Source of the DNA: an uncultured Cellvibrio sp.
Lineage (GTDB): Bacteria > Pseudomonadota > Gammaproteobacteria > Pseudomonadales > Cellvibrionaceae
Length of the DNA stretch: 24,743 nt
Assembly: GCA_946481735.1 (NCBI GenBank)
Contig: CAMLOU010000057.1
Coordinates: forward strand, 1 to 24,743
Direction of reading: 5' to 3'
Under the pieces are notes generated by a model, which saw only the letters and a program-made list of their open reading frames with translations, did not search any database and was not told the origin of the DNA. The position numbers and the translations under genes are program-made. Below, in pieces: positions 1 to 8,535 of the stretch. Every line of letters begins with the position of its first letter. The stretch's first letter is position 1.

Positions 1-2
1 TG

Positions 3-2861
3 CTGCGACCATGGGCTCTGGCTGCCGGCCTGGGTTTGCTCCTGCCGTGGCATTTGGCCCTCGGTCATGTGTACACCATCGACGAGCAGCCTCTTGCCGC
101 CGCCCTGACACACTACGCCGAACAATCCGGATTGCAGATCCTGTTTCGTCCGGAAGATATTCCCGCCGTTTCTGTGGCGCCGCTGCAGGGTGAATTCACC
201 GCGCGCGAGGCCATTGCGCACTTGCTGCGTCATACGCAACTGCAATACACCCTGCGCAACAACGCCATTGTTATCTTTGTTGCACCGCCGGCACGCCATG
301 CGGAAGCGGTTTCGCCGGATTTTTTTGGCGATGGTGTGCAGGAGGAAACGGCACCGCCGTTGGCTGTTCCGGATGAAATGCTCATCACCGGCATTCGCGG
401 CAGTGTGAAACGCAATCTGGTGCAAAAGAAAAATGCGGATTCGGTGGTGGACATGGTCACCGCCGAAGACGTTGGAAAATTTCCCGATAAAAATATCGCG
501 GATGCCTTGCAACGGATTCCCGGTGTGTCGGTGGATCGCATTTGGGGCGAAGGGCGCGACATCAATATTCGCGGTACCGATAAAGACATCAATCGCACCT
601 TGATGAATGGCCAGAACGTCGCCTCCGCCTACTGGTGGGCCAACGATAATCCGGGCCGGGGTTTTAATTACACCATCCTTGCCTCGGAGTTAATTGCATC
701 GCTGGCGGTGCACAAAAGCCCGACGGCGGACATCGATGAAGGCAGTATCGGCGGCACGGTGATTATTTACACGCACAAACCCTTTGATATGGACAGCAAC
801 ACCTTGAGGCTGAACCTGGAAGGTCAATACAGTGAATTGCCCGGTGCCTGGGACCCGCAAGCCTCCTTGCTCGGCAGTTGGAAAAATGCCGCCGAGACCC
901 TTGGTGTACTGGCATCCTTTAATTGGCAAAACCGTTCCATGCGCCGTGACGGCCTGGAAGCCTTTCCGGATAACACGCGCTATGACATCGTCGATGAACA
1001 AGGGCAGGTTACGGAGGATGTGTATGTCATCTGGGGTGGCGGCTCCGCTATTTTTCAACAGGAGCGCGAACGTCAAACGAGTAATGTCACCTTGCAATGG
1101 CGGCCCGCTGATGCCTGGGAGTTGGCATTGAATTATGTTGAGTCCAACATGGCCATGAATAACAGCAACCAGAATTTTTTATTCATGCCCGGCGGATTTA
1201 AATTGCGCGAAACGCCCCCGGTCACCGTGACTAACCCGCGCTTTGGCGCAACCGGTGATGGCCGACAAACCTTGCTCGGCGGCGTGATGAATAATCCTGA
1301 CAGCGTGGGCGCCGCCATCGACAGTATTTTTCGTCAGGCCTACGTGCGCAGTACACTCTACGACCTTGATGCGCATTATCACGGCGATGTCTGGCAATGG
1401 CATACGCAAGTGGGCATCACCAGCGCCGCCGGCGGCACAGATCATGATCGCCTCTACCGTTTTCTCGGTAATACGCGGCACAGTTTTTCGTTGAGTCGTG
1501 ACAGTATTGAAGTGGATTATCTCGATCTCGATCCACAAAACGCGGCCAGCCTTGCACGTTTCTCCAGCGATTCCCGCGATTGGCAGCGCCGTATGGAAGA
1601 TGAAGAAATCTATGGGCAACTGGATGCAGAACGGGACCTTGAGAGCGCGTTTTTTTCGCGTATTACATGGGGCATCAAATGGCGCGACCACAGTATCGAA
1701 AATCATCGTCGCCTAGGGCGCATCGATACCGCGCATCCGGGGTGGGCAACGCTGGGATATATCGGCCTCGATCAGATATCTAGCGGGTTAACACCGCCGT
1801 TGCATCGCAACACCGCCAGCGCCGGCTCGCTCACGCGGTTTGCCTGGGCTGACAAAGGTATGATCGCAGAAGTTATTGATCCATTGTTGGCAAGCGGGTT
1901 AATGATTTACCACGAAGATCGCGCGGCGTTTTATCGCATCAACGAAGATATTACAGCGACTTATTTCAAAGCGGATTTTGCACGCGGCGCCTGGCATGGC
2001 AATGTGGGCGTGCGCGCGGTAGAAACACAACAAACATCCACGGCCTATCGCGAACGGGACACGGTTATCGAACAGCGCCGTTACCGCGATTACCTTCCCA
2101 GTGTTAACCTTGCCTACGATATTGATGAGACCGCATTGTGGCGCTTCTCCGCATCCCGTGTTATGGCGCGTCCTACCTTTCAAAACCTGAGCCCTAACAT
2201 CGTCATCGACGCCACCAGTGGCACAGCATCCGAAGGCAACCCCAATCTGGACGCGTTCCGGGCGCGTCAACTGGATAGCGGCATTGAATGGTATTTCGAT
2301 GACGCCGCTATTTTGTCGGCGACGTATTTTTATAAAGACATTTCCACATTTATCTACACCGAGACCGTGACAGAAACGGTTGACGGCCAACAACTGAATA
2401 TCACCCGCCCCTACAACGCCGAAGGCGCGCGTATCAATGGTGTGGAAATTCAATGGCAACAGGATGTGGGAAATGGCATAGGCTGGCTGAGCAACTATAC
2501 CTACACCGACGCTCGTGTTCCCTCTCCCAACGGACAACAAAGTTTGCGCTTGCCCGGCAATTCGCGCGATCAAGTTAACGCGTCAATTTATTATGAAAGC
2601 CCGCATTTTAGTGTGCGGCTTTCTTATAACTATCGCTCAAAATCTTTCGGCGAATTAATTTCCGGCTCGCAGGACGAAACCGATGGCTACCAGCAATGGG
2701 ATTTTTCGGCGGCTTATACGCCGGTAGAACATTTGACGATGTATGTTGAGGGCGTGAATTTGACGAATGAAGTCATTTTTTATCGAACGGCGAATGATAT
2801 TCCCCAAGGACTCTATGAGAACGGTAGACGGTTTTCTGTTGGTGCTAGATTGAGGTTTTAG
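3..2861 (+). CDS. TonB-dependent outer-membrane receptor with STN domain (5' end cut by window edge)
   Basis: Energised outer-membrane transporter of the TIGR01782 (Xanthomonas/Caulobacter) type, which usually imports oligosaccharides or similar ligands. 952 codons are visible. The frame is open to the left edge and begins inside a hydrophobic signal peptide, so the true start lies outside; the TTG at 36 is internal to that signal peptide and is not the start. Counting from the first visible codon, residues about 23-95 form an STN domain (VYTIDEQPLAAAL onward), 126-265 the plug (MLITGIRG, IPGVSVDRIWGEGRD, RTLMNGQNV, DEGSIGGTV), and the rest is the beta-barrel ending in phenylalanine (GARLRF). 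An STN domain normally contacts a FecR-type anti-sigma factor; none is in the window and one may lie upstream. The next gene is a close paralogue lacking STN. Ligand unknown. Confidence 0.93.
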   Translation: MRPWALAAGLGLLLPWHLALGHVYTIDEQPLAAALTHYAEQSGLQILFRPEDIPAVSVAPLQGEFTAREAIAHLLRHTQLQYTLRNNAIVIFVAPPARHAEAVSPDFFGDGVQEETAPPLAVPDEMLITGIRGSVKRNLVQKKNADSVVDMVTAEDVGKFPDKNIADALQRIPGVSVDRIWGEGRDINIRGTDKDINRTLMNGQNVASAYWWANDNPGRGFNYTILASELIASLAVHKSPTADIDEGSIGGTVIIYTHKPFDMDSNTLRLNLEGQYSELPGAWDPQASLLGSWKNAAETLGVLASFNWQNRSMRRDGLEAFPDNTRYDIVDEQGQVTEDVYVIWGGGSAIFQQERERQTSNVTLQWRPADAWELALNYVESNMAMNNSNQNFLFMPGGFKLRETPPVTVTNPRFGATGDGRQTLLGGVMNNPDSVGAAIDSIFRQAYVRSTLYDLDAHYHGDVWQWHTQVGITSAAGGTDHDRLYRFLGNTRHSFSLSRDSIEVDYLDLDPQNAASLARFSSDSRDWQRRMEDEEIYGQLDAERDLESAFFSRITWGIKWRDHSIENHRRLGRIDTAHPGWATLGYIGLDQISSGLTPPLHRNTASAGSLTRFAWADKGMIAEVIDPLLASGLMIYHEDRAAFYRINEDITATYFKADFARGAWHGNVGVRAVETQQTSTAYRERDTVIEQRRYRDYLPSVNLAYDIDETALWRFSASRVMARPTFQNLSPNIVIDATSGTASEGNPNLDAFRARQLDSGIEWYFDDAAILSATYFYKDISTFIYTETVTETVDGQQLNITRPYNAEGARINGVEIQWQQDVGNGIGWLSNYTYTDARVPSPNGQQSLRLPGNSRDQVNASIYYESPHFSVRLSYNYRSKSFGELISGSQDETDGYQQWDFSAAYTPVEHLTMYVEGVNLTNEVIFYRTANDIPQGLYENGRRFSVGARLRF

Positions 2862-2870
2862 TCTGAGGGG

Positions 2871-2973
2871 AGAATTGGGCAGAGGCCTGCGGGACACGCC
2901 GTGAACCCATCCGTGGGGGCTCATCATCGACATCCCTGTCGATGATGGTCCCGCAGGCCTCTGCCCAATTCTC
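2871..2973 (+). repeat. Palindromic intergenic element, copy 1
   Basis: A large imperfect palindrome begins ten bases after the first receptor's stop. Outer arms 2871-2894 and 2949-2972 are perfectly complementary over 24 bp (extendable to 25 with 2870/2973). Inside sits a second hairpin, CATCATCGACA (2922-2932) with TGTCGATGATG (2937-2947), plus a small stem CCCA/TGGG near 2907-2918. The inner blocks CACGCCGTGAA and GGCTCATCATCGACATCC recur, inverted, in copy 2 at 3048-3189, while the outer arms differ completely. There is no T-tract after the arms, so it is not a standard intrinsic terminator, though the RNA would fold strongly. It resembles REP/MITE-like dispersed elements; no transposase is present. 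Confidence 0.75.
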
Positions 2974-3047
2974 TGCAAGTATGTGCCAAGAAATTTTAAT
3001 AAAAATGGCTATGAAATATTAATCGTGAATTTAGCACAGAAGGAGTT

Positions 3048-3189
3048 GCGGAGTAGGGTGTGAGACCATCATCGACACGGATGTCGATGATGAGCCTCCA
3101 AGGACGACCCACATGGATGTGGGACGTGTCCCGAAGCGCTGGGAGCGCGAAGGGGCCGGATTCACGGCGTGTCTCACACCCTACTCCGC
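3048..3189 (-). repeat. Palindromic intergenic element, copy 2 (inverted relative to copy 1)
   Basis: Outer arms 3048-3066 and 3171-3189 are perfectly complementary over 19 bp but unrelated to the arms of copy 1. The core hairpin CATCATCGACA (3067-3077) with TGTCGATGATG (3082-3092) is the same as in copy 1. Read on the minus strand, the blocks ACGCCGTGAA and GGCTCATCATCGACATCC follow in the same order as copy 1 on the plus strand. This copy has a longer middle with a further hairpin CCCACAT (3108-3114)/ATGTGGG (3117-3123). With copy 1 it fills most of the 562-bp gap between the two receptor genes. Confidence 0.72.
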
Positions 3190-3346
3190 CACGACTGCCC
3201 CACCTTCTATTCCAAGCATTCAACATTAAACGCACAATCTCCACTAATCCCGACAACTCTTCCAAGTTTTTTCTTGTATTTTTGATCATCAGACGAAGTA
3301 CCTTTTCATATGACATTTTCATGTCGGGATTCCCCCTCCCTCTGCG

Positions 3347-3376
3347 TTTACATAAACGGCAGTGGTATTTACATAA
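3347..3376 (+). promoter_or_regulatory. Direct repeat TTTACATAA, 21 bp apart, upstream of second receptor
   Basis: TTTACATAA occurs at 3347-3355 and again at 3368-3376, exactly 21 bp apart (two helical turns), about 50-75 bp before the GTG start at 3424. Direct repeats at this spacing are typical of AraC-family dimer sites, and an AraC-family gene lies just beyond the receptor. Alternatively the first copy is a -35-like hexamer (TTTACA, one mismatch to TTGACA), which would make this the promoter. A hairpin GACCGC/GCGGTC at 3381-3399 follows in the leader. Binding is not shown. Confidence 0.4.
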
Positions 3377-3423
3377 CAAAGACCGCCCAAAATGCGGTCC
3401 ACACACAAAGGGGAAAACCAAAA

Positions 3424-6000
3424 GTGATCAGCTCACGCAAAAAACAACTCGCCTCCACCATCGCACTACTCACACTCAGCACCGCACTACCGCTACACGC
3501 CCAACCCGGCAGCGACGACGAACAGATCGAACAACTCTTCGTCACCGGCATTCGCGGCAGTTTAAAACAATCGCTCAACGTCAAACAAAATGCCGACTCC
3601 ATCGTCGACGCCATCAACGCGGAAGATATCGGGAAATTTCCTGACAAAAACGTAGCCGATTCGCTGCAACGCATTCCCGGTATTTCGGTTGACCGTATCT
3701 GGGGTGAAGGGCGCGATATCTTTGTGCGTGGTACCAACAGCACCATGAACCGTACGCTGATGAACGGCCAGAACGTGGCATCCGCTTACTGGTGGGCCAA
3801 CGACAATCCAAGTCGAGGATTTAATTACTCCATCCTCGCTTCAGAGTTAGTGTCCTCGTTAGAGGTTTATAAAAGTCCGGAAGCGGATATCGACGAAGGC
3901 AGCATTGGCGGTACGGTGATTGTGCGCACGCGTAAACCACTGGATCTGGATGCCATGACCTTTCATGCCTCCGCTGAAGGTGTGTACAGTGAATTGCCGG
4001 ATGAAATTGATCCGCAATTTTCCGCATTGGGCAGTTGGAAAAATGCAACAGAAACCTTCGGTATCCTCGCGTCCGTCAGCTCACAAAAACGCACTGTGCG
4101 ACGCGATGGTCTGGAAGCTTTTCCGACCAACACGCTCTATTCGGTCACCGATCAAAATGGCGATGTAACTGACAATGTCTATGCCGTGTGGGGTGGTGGT
4201 TCCGCCATCTTTCAACAGGACAACGAACGCCTGACCACTAATCTGACTATGCAGTTCAGGCCGACGGGTGCCTGGGATATGGTGTTGAACTACGTTAAAT
4301 CCGATATGGATTCTGACAACAACAACCAGAATTATTTATTCATGCCCGGTGGCTACAAACTGGAGAACGGTGACACGGTCACGGACCCGCGTTTTATTCC
4401 CACCGGCGATGGCAACCTCGCCCTGGTTGGTGGCACGCTGGAAAATCCTGACAGCGGCGGTGCGGCGATTGAGCCGATCTTTCGCGAAGCCTCAGTCGAA
4501 ACCGAGGTGCTGGATGTTGATGTGACTTACCATGGCGAGGGGTGGGTGGCTCATGGGCAATTCGGTACCACTAGCGCTGAAGGGGGCAGTGACCGCGATA
4601 TGGGTTATTGGTTTGAAGCCAACACGCGCGAGCGGATTAATCTCGGCCCCAATACCATTGAAATTGAATACCTGGATATTGATCCAACGGATCATTCTGC
4701 GCTGACATTGATGAGTGCACGCGATTGGATTCGCACCATGGAAGATGAAGAAAACTATGCGCAGGCTGATGTGGAATTTGATCTGGATTGGGGACCGATT
4801 ACCAGCGTCAAACTGGGTGCAAAATTCCGCGACGAAACCATCACCAACAATCGCACGGTAGGTACCACCGACAGCTCGCATCCCGCCTGGCGCGCCATCA
4901 CCATGGATGAGGTGTCCGGTGGATTAACCCCGCGCTTACACGGCGAGTCGGCGACGGCAGGTTCCTTGACCCAGTATGCATGGATTGATGGTGATCTGGC
5001 GAAATCAGTGATTGATCCGATGTTCCGCGAAGGGGCGATGACCTACACCTTTGATCAACAAGCCTATTACGAAATCAACGAGGAAATTACCGCTGTGTAT
5101 GCCAAAGCCAATTTTGAATCCGGCAAATGGCGCGGTAACCTTGGGGTGCGGGGTGTAGAAACCAATCAGACTTCCCAGGCCTATATTGATGGAAACCTGG
5201 GCAGCATCTCGCGCAGCTATACAGATTACTTACCCAGCCTCAATGTGATCTACGATGCGGCCGATGATGTAATTGTACGCATGGCGGCATCGCAAGTGAT
5301 GGCTCGGCCGACCTTCCAGGATTTGAGTGCAAACCTGACCATCAATGCCACGACGTCGTCAGCCAGTGCGGGCAATCCGGAACTCGATCCTTTCTATGCC
5401 GATCAGTACGAAGCCGGCGTGGAATGGTATTTTGCAGAAGCGGCCATTTTATCAGCGACCTATTTCGTCAAAGATCTGGATACCTTTGTATTTACCCGCA
5501 CTGCCGAAGAAGTGATTGATGGACAGACCCTGACAGTGACGCGTCCCTACAACGCGCAGAACGGCGCGGATATCAAGGGGCTTGAATTGCAATGGCAACA
5601 GGAACTGGGCATGGGCTTTGGTGTAGTCGCTAACTACACCTACACCGATGCGACGGTGCCGGCTGTGGATGGTGGGCAAACATTAAAGTTGCCCGGCAAT
5701 TCGGAGGATCAATTAAACGCGTCGGTGTATTACGAGGATGATGTTTTCAGCGTGCGCCTGTCTTACAACTATCGCTCGGAAGCTTTCGGTGGATTGACCT
5801 CGGGTTCTCAGCTGGTGACTGACGAATACGATCAGTGGGACGCGACGGCTAATTGGTTAATCACAGACCAGCTCTCATTGTTTTTCACGGCGGTTAATCT
5901 GACCAATGAAATTATTTACCAGCGAACCGATGACGGTATTCCCGTAGGCTTTTATGAAAACGGTGCGCGCTACAGCCTGGGCGCACGCCTGCAATTTTAG
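3424..6000 (+). CDS. TonB-dependent outer-membrane receptor (no STN domain)
   Basis: 858-residue outer-membrane receptor, paralogous to the gene before it: long blocks such as VDRIWGEGRD, RTLMNGQNVASAYWWANDN and DEGSIGGTV are shared, and resemblance continues through the barrel. I chose the GTG at 3424 because an AAGGGG ribosome-binding site ends about ten bases upstream and the resulting N-terminus is a proper signal peptide (two lysines after ISSR, a hydrophobic stretch, then LHAQ). A start at 3310 would prepend a non-hydrophobic 38-residue leader. The plug begins near residue 34 (LFVTGIRGSLKQ) and the protein ends in phenylalanine (GARLQF), as barrels do. Unlike its neighbour it has no STN domain, so it should transport without sigma-factor signalling. 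Ligand unknown; sugar uptake is the usual role of this subfamily. Confidence 0.93.
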   Translation: MISSRKKQLASTIALLTLSTALPLHAQPGSDDEQIEQLFVTGIRGSLKQSLNVKQNADSIVDAINAEDIGKFPDKNVADSLQRIPGISVDRIWGEGRDIFVRGTNSTMNRTLMNGQNVASAYWWANDNPSRGFNYSILASELVSSLEVYKSPEADIDEGSIGGTVIVRTRKPLDLDAMTFHASAEGVYSELPDEIDPQFSALGSWKNATETFGILASVSSQKRTVRRDGLEAFPTNTLYSVTDQNGDVTDNVYAVWGGGSAIFQQDNERLTTNLTMQFRPTGAWDMVLNYVKSDMDSDNNNQNYLFMPGGYKLENGDTVTDPRFIPTGDGNLALVGGTLENPDSGGAAIEPIFREASVETEVLDVDVTYHGEGWVAHGQFGTTSAEGGSDRDMGYWFEANTRERINLGPNTIEIEYLDIDPTDHSALTLMSARDWIRTMEDEENYAQADVEFDLDWGPITSVKLGAKFRDETITNNRTVGTTDSSHPAWRAITMDEVSGGLTPRLHGESATAGSLTQYAWIDGDLAKSVIDPMFREGAMTYTFDQQAYYEINEEITAVYAKANFESGKWRGNLGVRGVETNQTSQAYIDGNLGSISRSYTDYLPSLNVIYDAADDVIVRMAASQVMARPTFQDLSANLTINATTSSASAGNPELDPFYADQYEAGVEWYFAEAAILSATYFVKDLDTFVFTRTAEEVIDGQTLTVTRPYNAQNGADIKGLELQWQQELGMGFGVVANYTYTDATVPAVDGGQTLKLPGNSEDQLNASVYYEDDVFSVRLSYNYRSEAFGGLTSGSQLVTDEYDQWDATANWLITDQLSLFFTAVNLTNEIIYQRTDDGIPVGFYENGARYSLGARLQF

Positions 6001-6064
6001 TGGACAGCATCTGCTGAAGGCCGTTGTACTCACAGGGAGGTGCAACCCCAAACCTCAGTACTTT

Positions 6065-6088
6065 GCCCGGCCTGGCCGGGCTTTTTTT
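6065..6088 (+). terminator. Rho-independent terminator after second receptor
   Basis: Stem GCCCGG (6065-6070) and CCGGGC (6076-6081) around loop CCTGG, followed directly by seven T. It lies 65 bp after the receptor stop and just before the convergent AraC-family gene. The reverse strand lacks a T-tract, so it acts on the plus strand. Confidence 0.88.
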
Positions 6089-6092
6089 GCCA

Positions 6093-7256
6093 TTATTTCA
6101 CATTATGATCTTGCCGATATTGCGATGGCGTCTGGCCCAGGTGCTTTTTAAAGATGGAATTAAATGTAGATTTGGAGGTGAAGCCCGCCGCTGCAAGAAT
6201 ATCCAGCATAGAGGCGCTCTGCTGATCCGGATCACGCAACAAACGCTTGGCTTCTTCGACACGATAGCCATTGATAAACTCAAAAAAATTCTTGCCAAAA
6301 TGTTGATTCAGGATGCGCGACAAGGTGCGCTCCGGTAATGAGAGTCGCTTGGCCAGCAACTCGATATTGATGTCCGGCTCCAGAAACGGTTTTTCCTTTG
6401 CCATAAAGTTCTGCAAGCGTTCGACTTGCTCCGGCTTAAAATAAGGTGAAGCCGGCTCTGGCGGTGTATTGCGCTGATCATCAATACCATCGAAAAGGTG
6501 CGTGTAACGAATACTGATAAACACCAGTGAATTGACAAAGAAGAAGGTGAAATAATTGGTGCAGATGCCGAGGATATTGGCCAGGTCTTCACCGATCCGG
6601 TGACCGATGGCGTGGATCAACAGTGCCCAGCTTGCAATCAACACAAAACCGCTGACAAACCAGGTTAGCCAGCGCCGCTCGCGGGCTTCCAGGTTGGCGT
6701 AGTTATCACGCAACAAGCGGCGGTAACGATGCAGTTCATATAAACACCAGCCACCGTAAATGATGATGGACACGTTGCGCAATGTAATGGTATGAGTCAT
6801 CAACTGGCCCCACATGAAGTCCAGGTCAGTCATCATTGCGACTTGCGTTGCATCGGCTTGCCAATAATATTGCCACAGCAGAATGCCACCTAACACCAGG
6901 ACGGGCAGCAGATGAATCAGGTGCAGGGGTTTAAAACGAAAATCACGATACAGGACCGCCGAAACATAACAGTAAAGTAAGGGTCCCTCTAACCAGTAAG
7001 CAAAGCCGCCCAATAATAAAATATCGGGATCCCAGGCTAATACAATGTTGCGCAGGGAATCGCTCCATATCAGCAGGACATCAATGGCTTTGAAGGTATT
7101 CAACACAAGGATCAGCGCCAGTAAATGGCTACTGATGTCGTTGCGCCGACGGGTACTTTCCAGGAGGATCGCCAGCAACAAATACTGGCTGGCGGCCATC
7201 AGCAGGATAAGGTCGTGAGCGTTAAATAAAAGCGAATCGGGGGACAAGGTATTCAA
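6093..7256 (-). CDS. AraC-family transcriptional regulator with N-terminal membrane domain
   Basis: 387-residue regulator. Residues about 10-255 contain some seven hydrophobic segments (for example LILLMAASQYLLLAILL, WLLHAIGH-region, YFTFFFVNSLVFISI), and residues about 280-387 form an AraC-type DNA-binding domain with two helix-turn-helix units (INIELLAKRLSLPERTLSRI; MLDILAAAGFTSKSTFNSIF) ending in the classic G-TPSQYR signature. Such 7TM-AraC proteins sit in the inner membrane and probably sense a ligand or membrane state directly. The only start in frame with a full N-terminus is TTG at 7256, with no convincing ribosome-binding site, so the start is uncertain by a few codons. Its position next to the receptor pair suggests it controls them; the 21-bp-spaced direct repeat at 3347-3376 is a candidate target. 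Confidence 0.85.
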   Translation of the reverse strand: MNTLSPDSLLFNAHDLILLMAASQYLLLAILLESTRRRNDISSHLLALILVLNTFKAIDVLLIWSDSLRNIVLAWDPDILLLGGFAYWLEGPLLYCYVSAVLYRDFRFKPLHLIHLLPVLVLGGILLWQYYWQADATQVAMMTDLDFMWGQLMTHTITLRNVSIIIYGGWCLYELHRYRRLLRDNYANLEARERRWLTWFVSGFVLIASWALLIHAIGHRIGEDLANILGICTNYFTFFFVNSLVFISIRYTHLFDGIDDQRNTPPEPASPYFKPEQVERLQNFMAKEKPFLEPDINIELLAKRLSLPERTLSRILNQHFGKNFFEFINGYRVEEAKRLLRDPDQQSASMLDILAAAGFTSKSTFNSIFKKHLGQTPSQYRQDHNVK

Positions 7257-7345
7257 GGTGCTGGCATCGTTGATTATTTGGCATGAGTATAAACTACAGC
7301 GACATCAGCTGCCATTGAACAGGCGGATGCAACAGGTACAGGGTT

Positions 7346-7594
7346 ATGGCAGTGGATCACGTGGTTGAGGATTGCCCTGCGCCTTCGCCGGTACACGGCG
7401 ACTTATGGTCGGGCAATGCTGCATGCCTGGCTGACGCTATGCTGGCATCTTTGACCGCCAGCTACCATGGAGATTGCGAATATGAAAGAAGAAAGTCGCT
7501 CTATAACCTTTACCACATGCTTAACCATCTGAACCTGTTTGGCAGTGGTTACCGTGCCTCATGCTTAACACTTACTAACCGGGTATTGGCGTAA
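7346..7594 (+). pseudogene. Fructosamine kinase remnant (FN3K/YniA family)
   Basis: An 82-codon frame carries two signatures of the fructosamine-3-kinase family in the right order: the catalytic loop HGDLWSGN (starting at 7394) and the C-terminal YNLYHMLNHLNLFGSGY (from about 7505). In E. coli YniA, as I recall it, these blocks are about 65 residues apart; here the gap is 36, so about 30 residues including the metal-binding DPA-YGDRE segment are missing. The N-terminal ATP-binding lobe (about 200 residues) is absent: upstream DNA runs quickly into the regulator's start. Intact enzymes phosphorylate ketosamines for deglycation. This copy should be inactive. Not expected to be translated; whether residual frames upstream belong to it I could not resolve. 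Confidence 0.65.
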
Positions 7595-7616
7595 CCGCTT
7601 TATTTTTGTCGCCTAC

Positions 7617-7644
7617 TGGACAGTCCTACGGGCCACTCTATAAT
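7617..7644 (+). promoter_or_regulatory. Candidate sigma-70 promoter for the ATP-grasp gene
   Basis: A perfect TATAAT at 7639-7644 is preceded, with 16-bp spacing, by TGGACA at 7617-7622 (one mismatch to TTGACA). Transcription would begin near 7651, 24 bases before the ATG at 7675, which argues against any start codon upstream of 7650. Confidence 0.6.
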
Positions 7645-7674
7645 AGCGCGACTCCAATCCATCCCTGGTCGTAT

Positions 7675-8535
7675 ATGAAGCTGCTCAGTTTCGATGCCCT
7701 GCGAACCTTAAAATTTCCGTCGCACACTTACATAAAACCCGAACTTTTTTTTCGCCACAAAGAAGACATTCAAACGGCGGACTGGGTATTGTTTCCGGAA
7801 TACTGGCAACTCAACCCCCTGGTGTACGGACTGAAGGCACGTATTTTCCCCAGCCTGCCCAGCTACCTGATCGGACACAATAAAGTAGAGATGACCCGGG
7901 TATTTGAAACCCTGGTCCCCAACCATGTTCCGTTTACCTTGATTGAAGGAAACACCGCAGACAAAGCCAATAATATTTGGGACGCGATGCCGCTACCATT
8001 TGTGGCCAAGATTCCCAAAGCCAGTATGGGCGAGGGCGTTTTTCTGATAGAAAATCGCGCGGATTGGAATGCCTACTGCAAAAAAACCGATGTGCTTTAC
8101 GCACAGGAATACCTGCCGATAGATCGCGACCTGCGACTGGTCGTGATTGGTGAGAAGGTGGTCAGCGGTTATTGGCGCATTCAATCGGATAACGGTTTTC
8201 ACAATAATATTGCGCGCGGCGGTACCCTGATGCCGGGCTACATCCCGCCGGCAGCCATAGAGCTGGTGGAGTCGATCGCGCGTACATTGGGTGTTGATCA
8301 CGCCGGCTTCGATGTGGCGATGGTGGGTGAACATCCGTACCTGTTTGAATTCAACCGCATTTTCGGCACGCAAGGCGTTGAACAATTGATCGGTGATTTG
8401 ACACCGATTATTGTCAGTTATCTTGAGCGAAAACTGGATGAATTTGACCCGACGACGCCGAAGCGGCCGAAAGGTCCTAAGGGACCAAATGCCAAGCTGC
8501 GCAGCCGCACGATGCGTGTCAGGAAAGCGGCCTGA
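7675..8535 (+). CDS. ATP-grasp (RimK-like) protein
   Basis: 286-residue cytoplasmic protein of the ATP-grasp superfamily, whose members form carboxylate-amine or carboxylate-thiol bonds through an acyl-phosphate. Visible signatures are PFVAKIPKASMGEGVFLIE (nucleotide-binding strand and glycine-rich loop, about residue 125), AQEYLPIDRDLRLVVIGEKV (about 165), and the metal-binding end HAGFDVAMVGEHPYLFEFNR (about 225). The ATG at 7675 was chosen because a good promoter lies just upstream, although no strong Shine-Dalgarno sequence is seen. The last 30 residues are rich in lysine, arginine and proline (KRPKGPKGPNAK) and may bind nucleic acid or be an acceptor tail; that is inference. Its last 17 bases overlap the convergent metallophosphatase gene. 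Substrate unknown. Confidence 0.8.
   Translation: MKLLSFDALRTLKFPSHTYIKPELFFRHKEDIQTADWVLFPEYWQLNPLVYGLKARIFPSLPSYLIGHNKVEMTRVFETLVPNHVPFTLIEGNTADKANNIWDAMPLPFVAKIPKASMGEGVFLIENRADWNAYCKKTDVLYAQEYLPIDRDLRLVVIGEKVVSGYWRIQSDNGFHNNIARGGTLMPGYIPPAAIELVESIARTLGVDHAGFDVAMVGEHPYLFEFNRIFGTQGVEQLIGDLTPIIVSYLERKLDEFDPTTPKRPKGPKGPNAKLRSRTMRVRKAA

Noticed and set aside
1899..2573. Long minus-strand open frame (224 codons) opposite the first receptor
   Set aside because: It is the antisense shadow of a well-supported receptor gene, with no recognisable domain and no ribosome-binding site.
2871..3189. Palindromic elements as integron attC sites or insertion-sequence ends
   Set aside because: No integrase or transposase is present, no target duplication is visible, and the attC core sites are absent.
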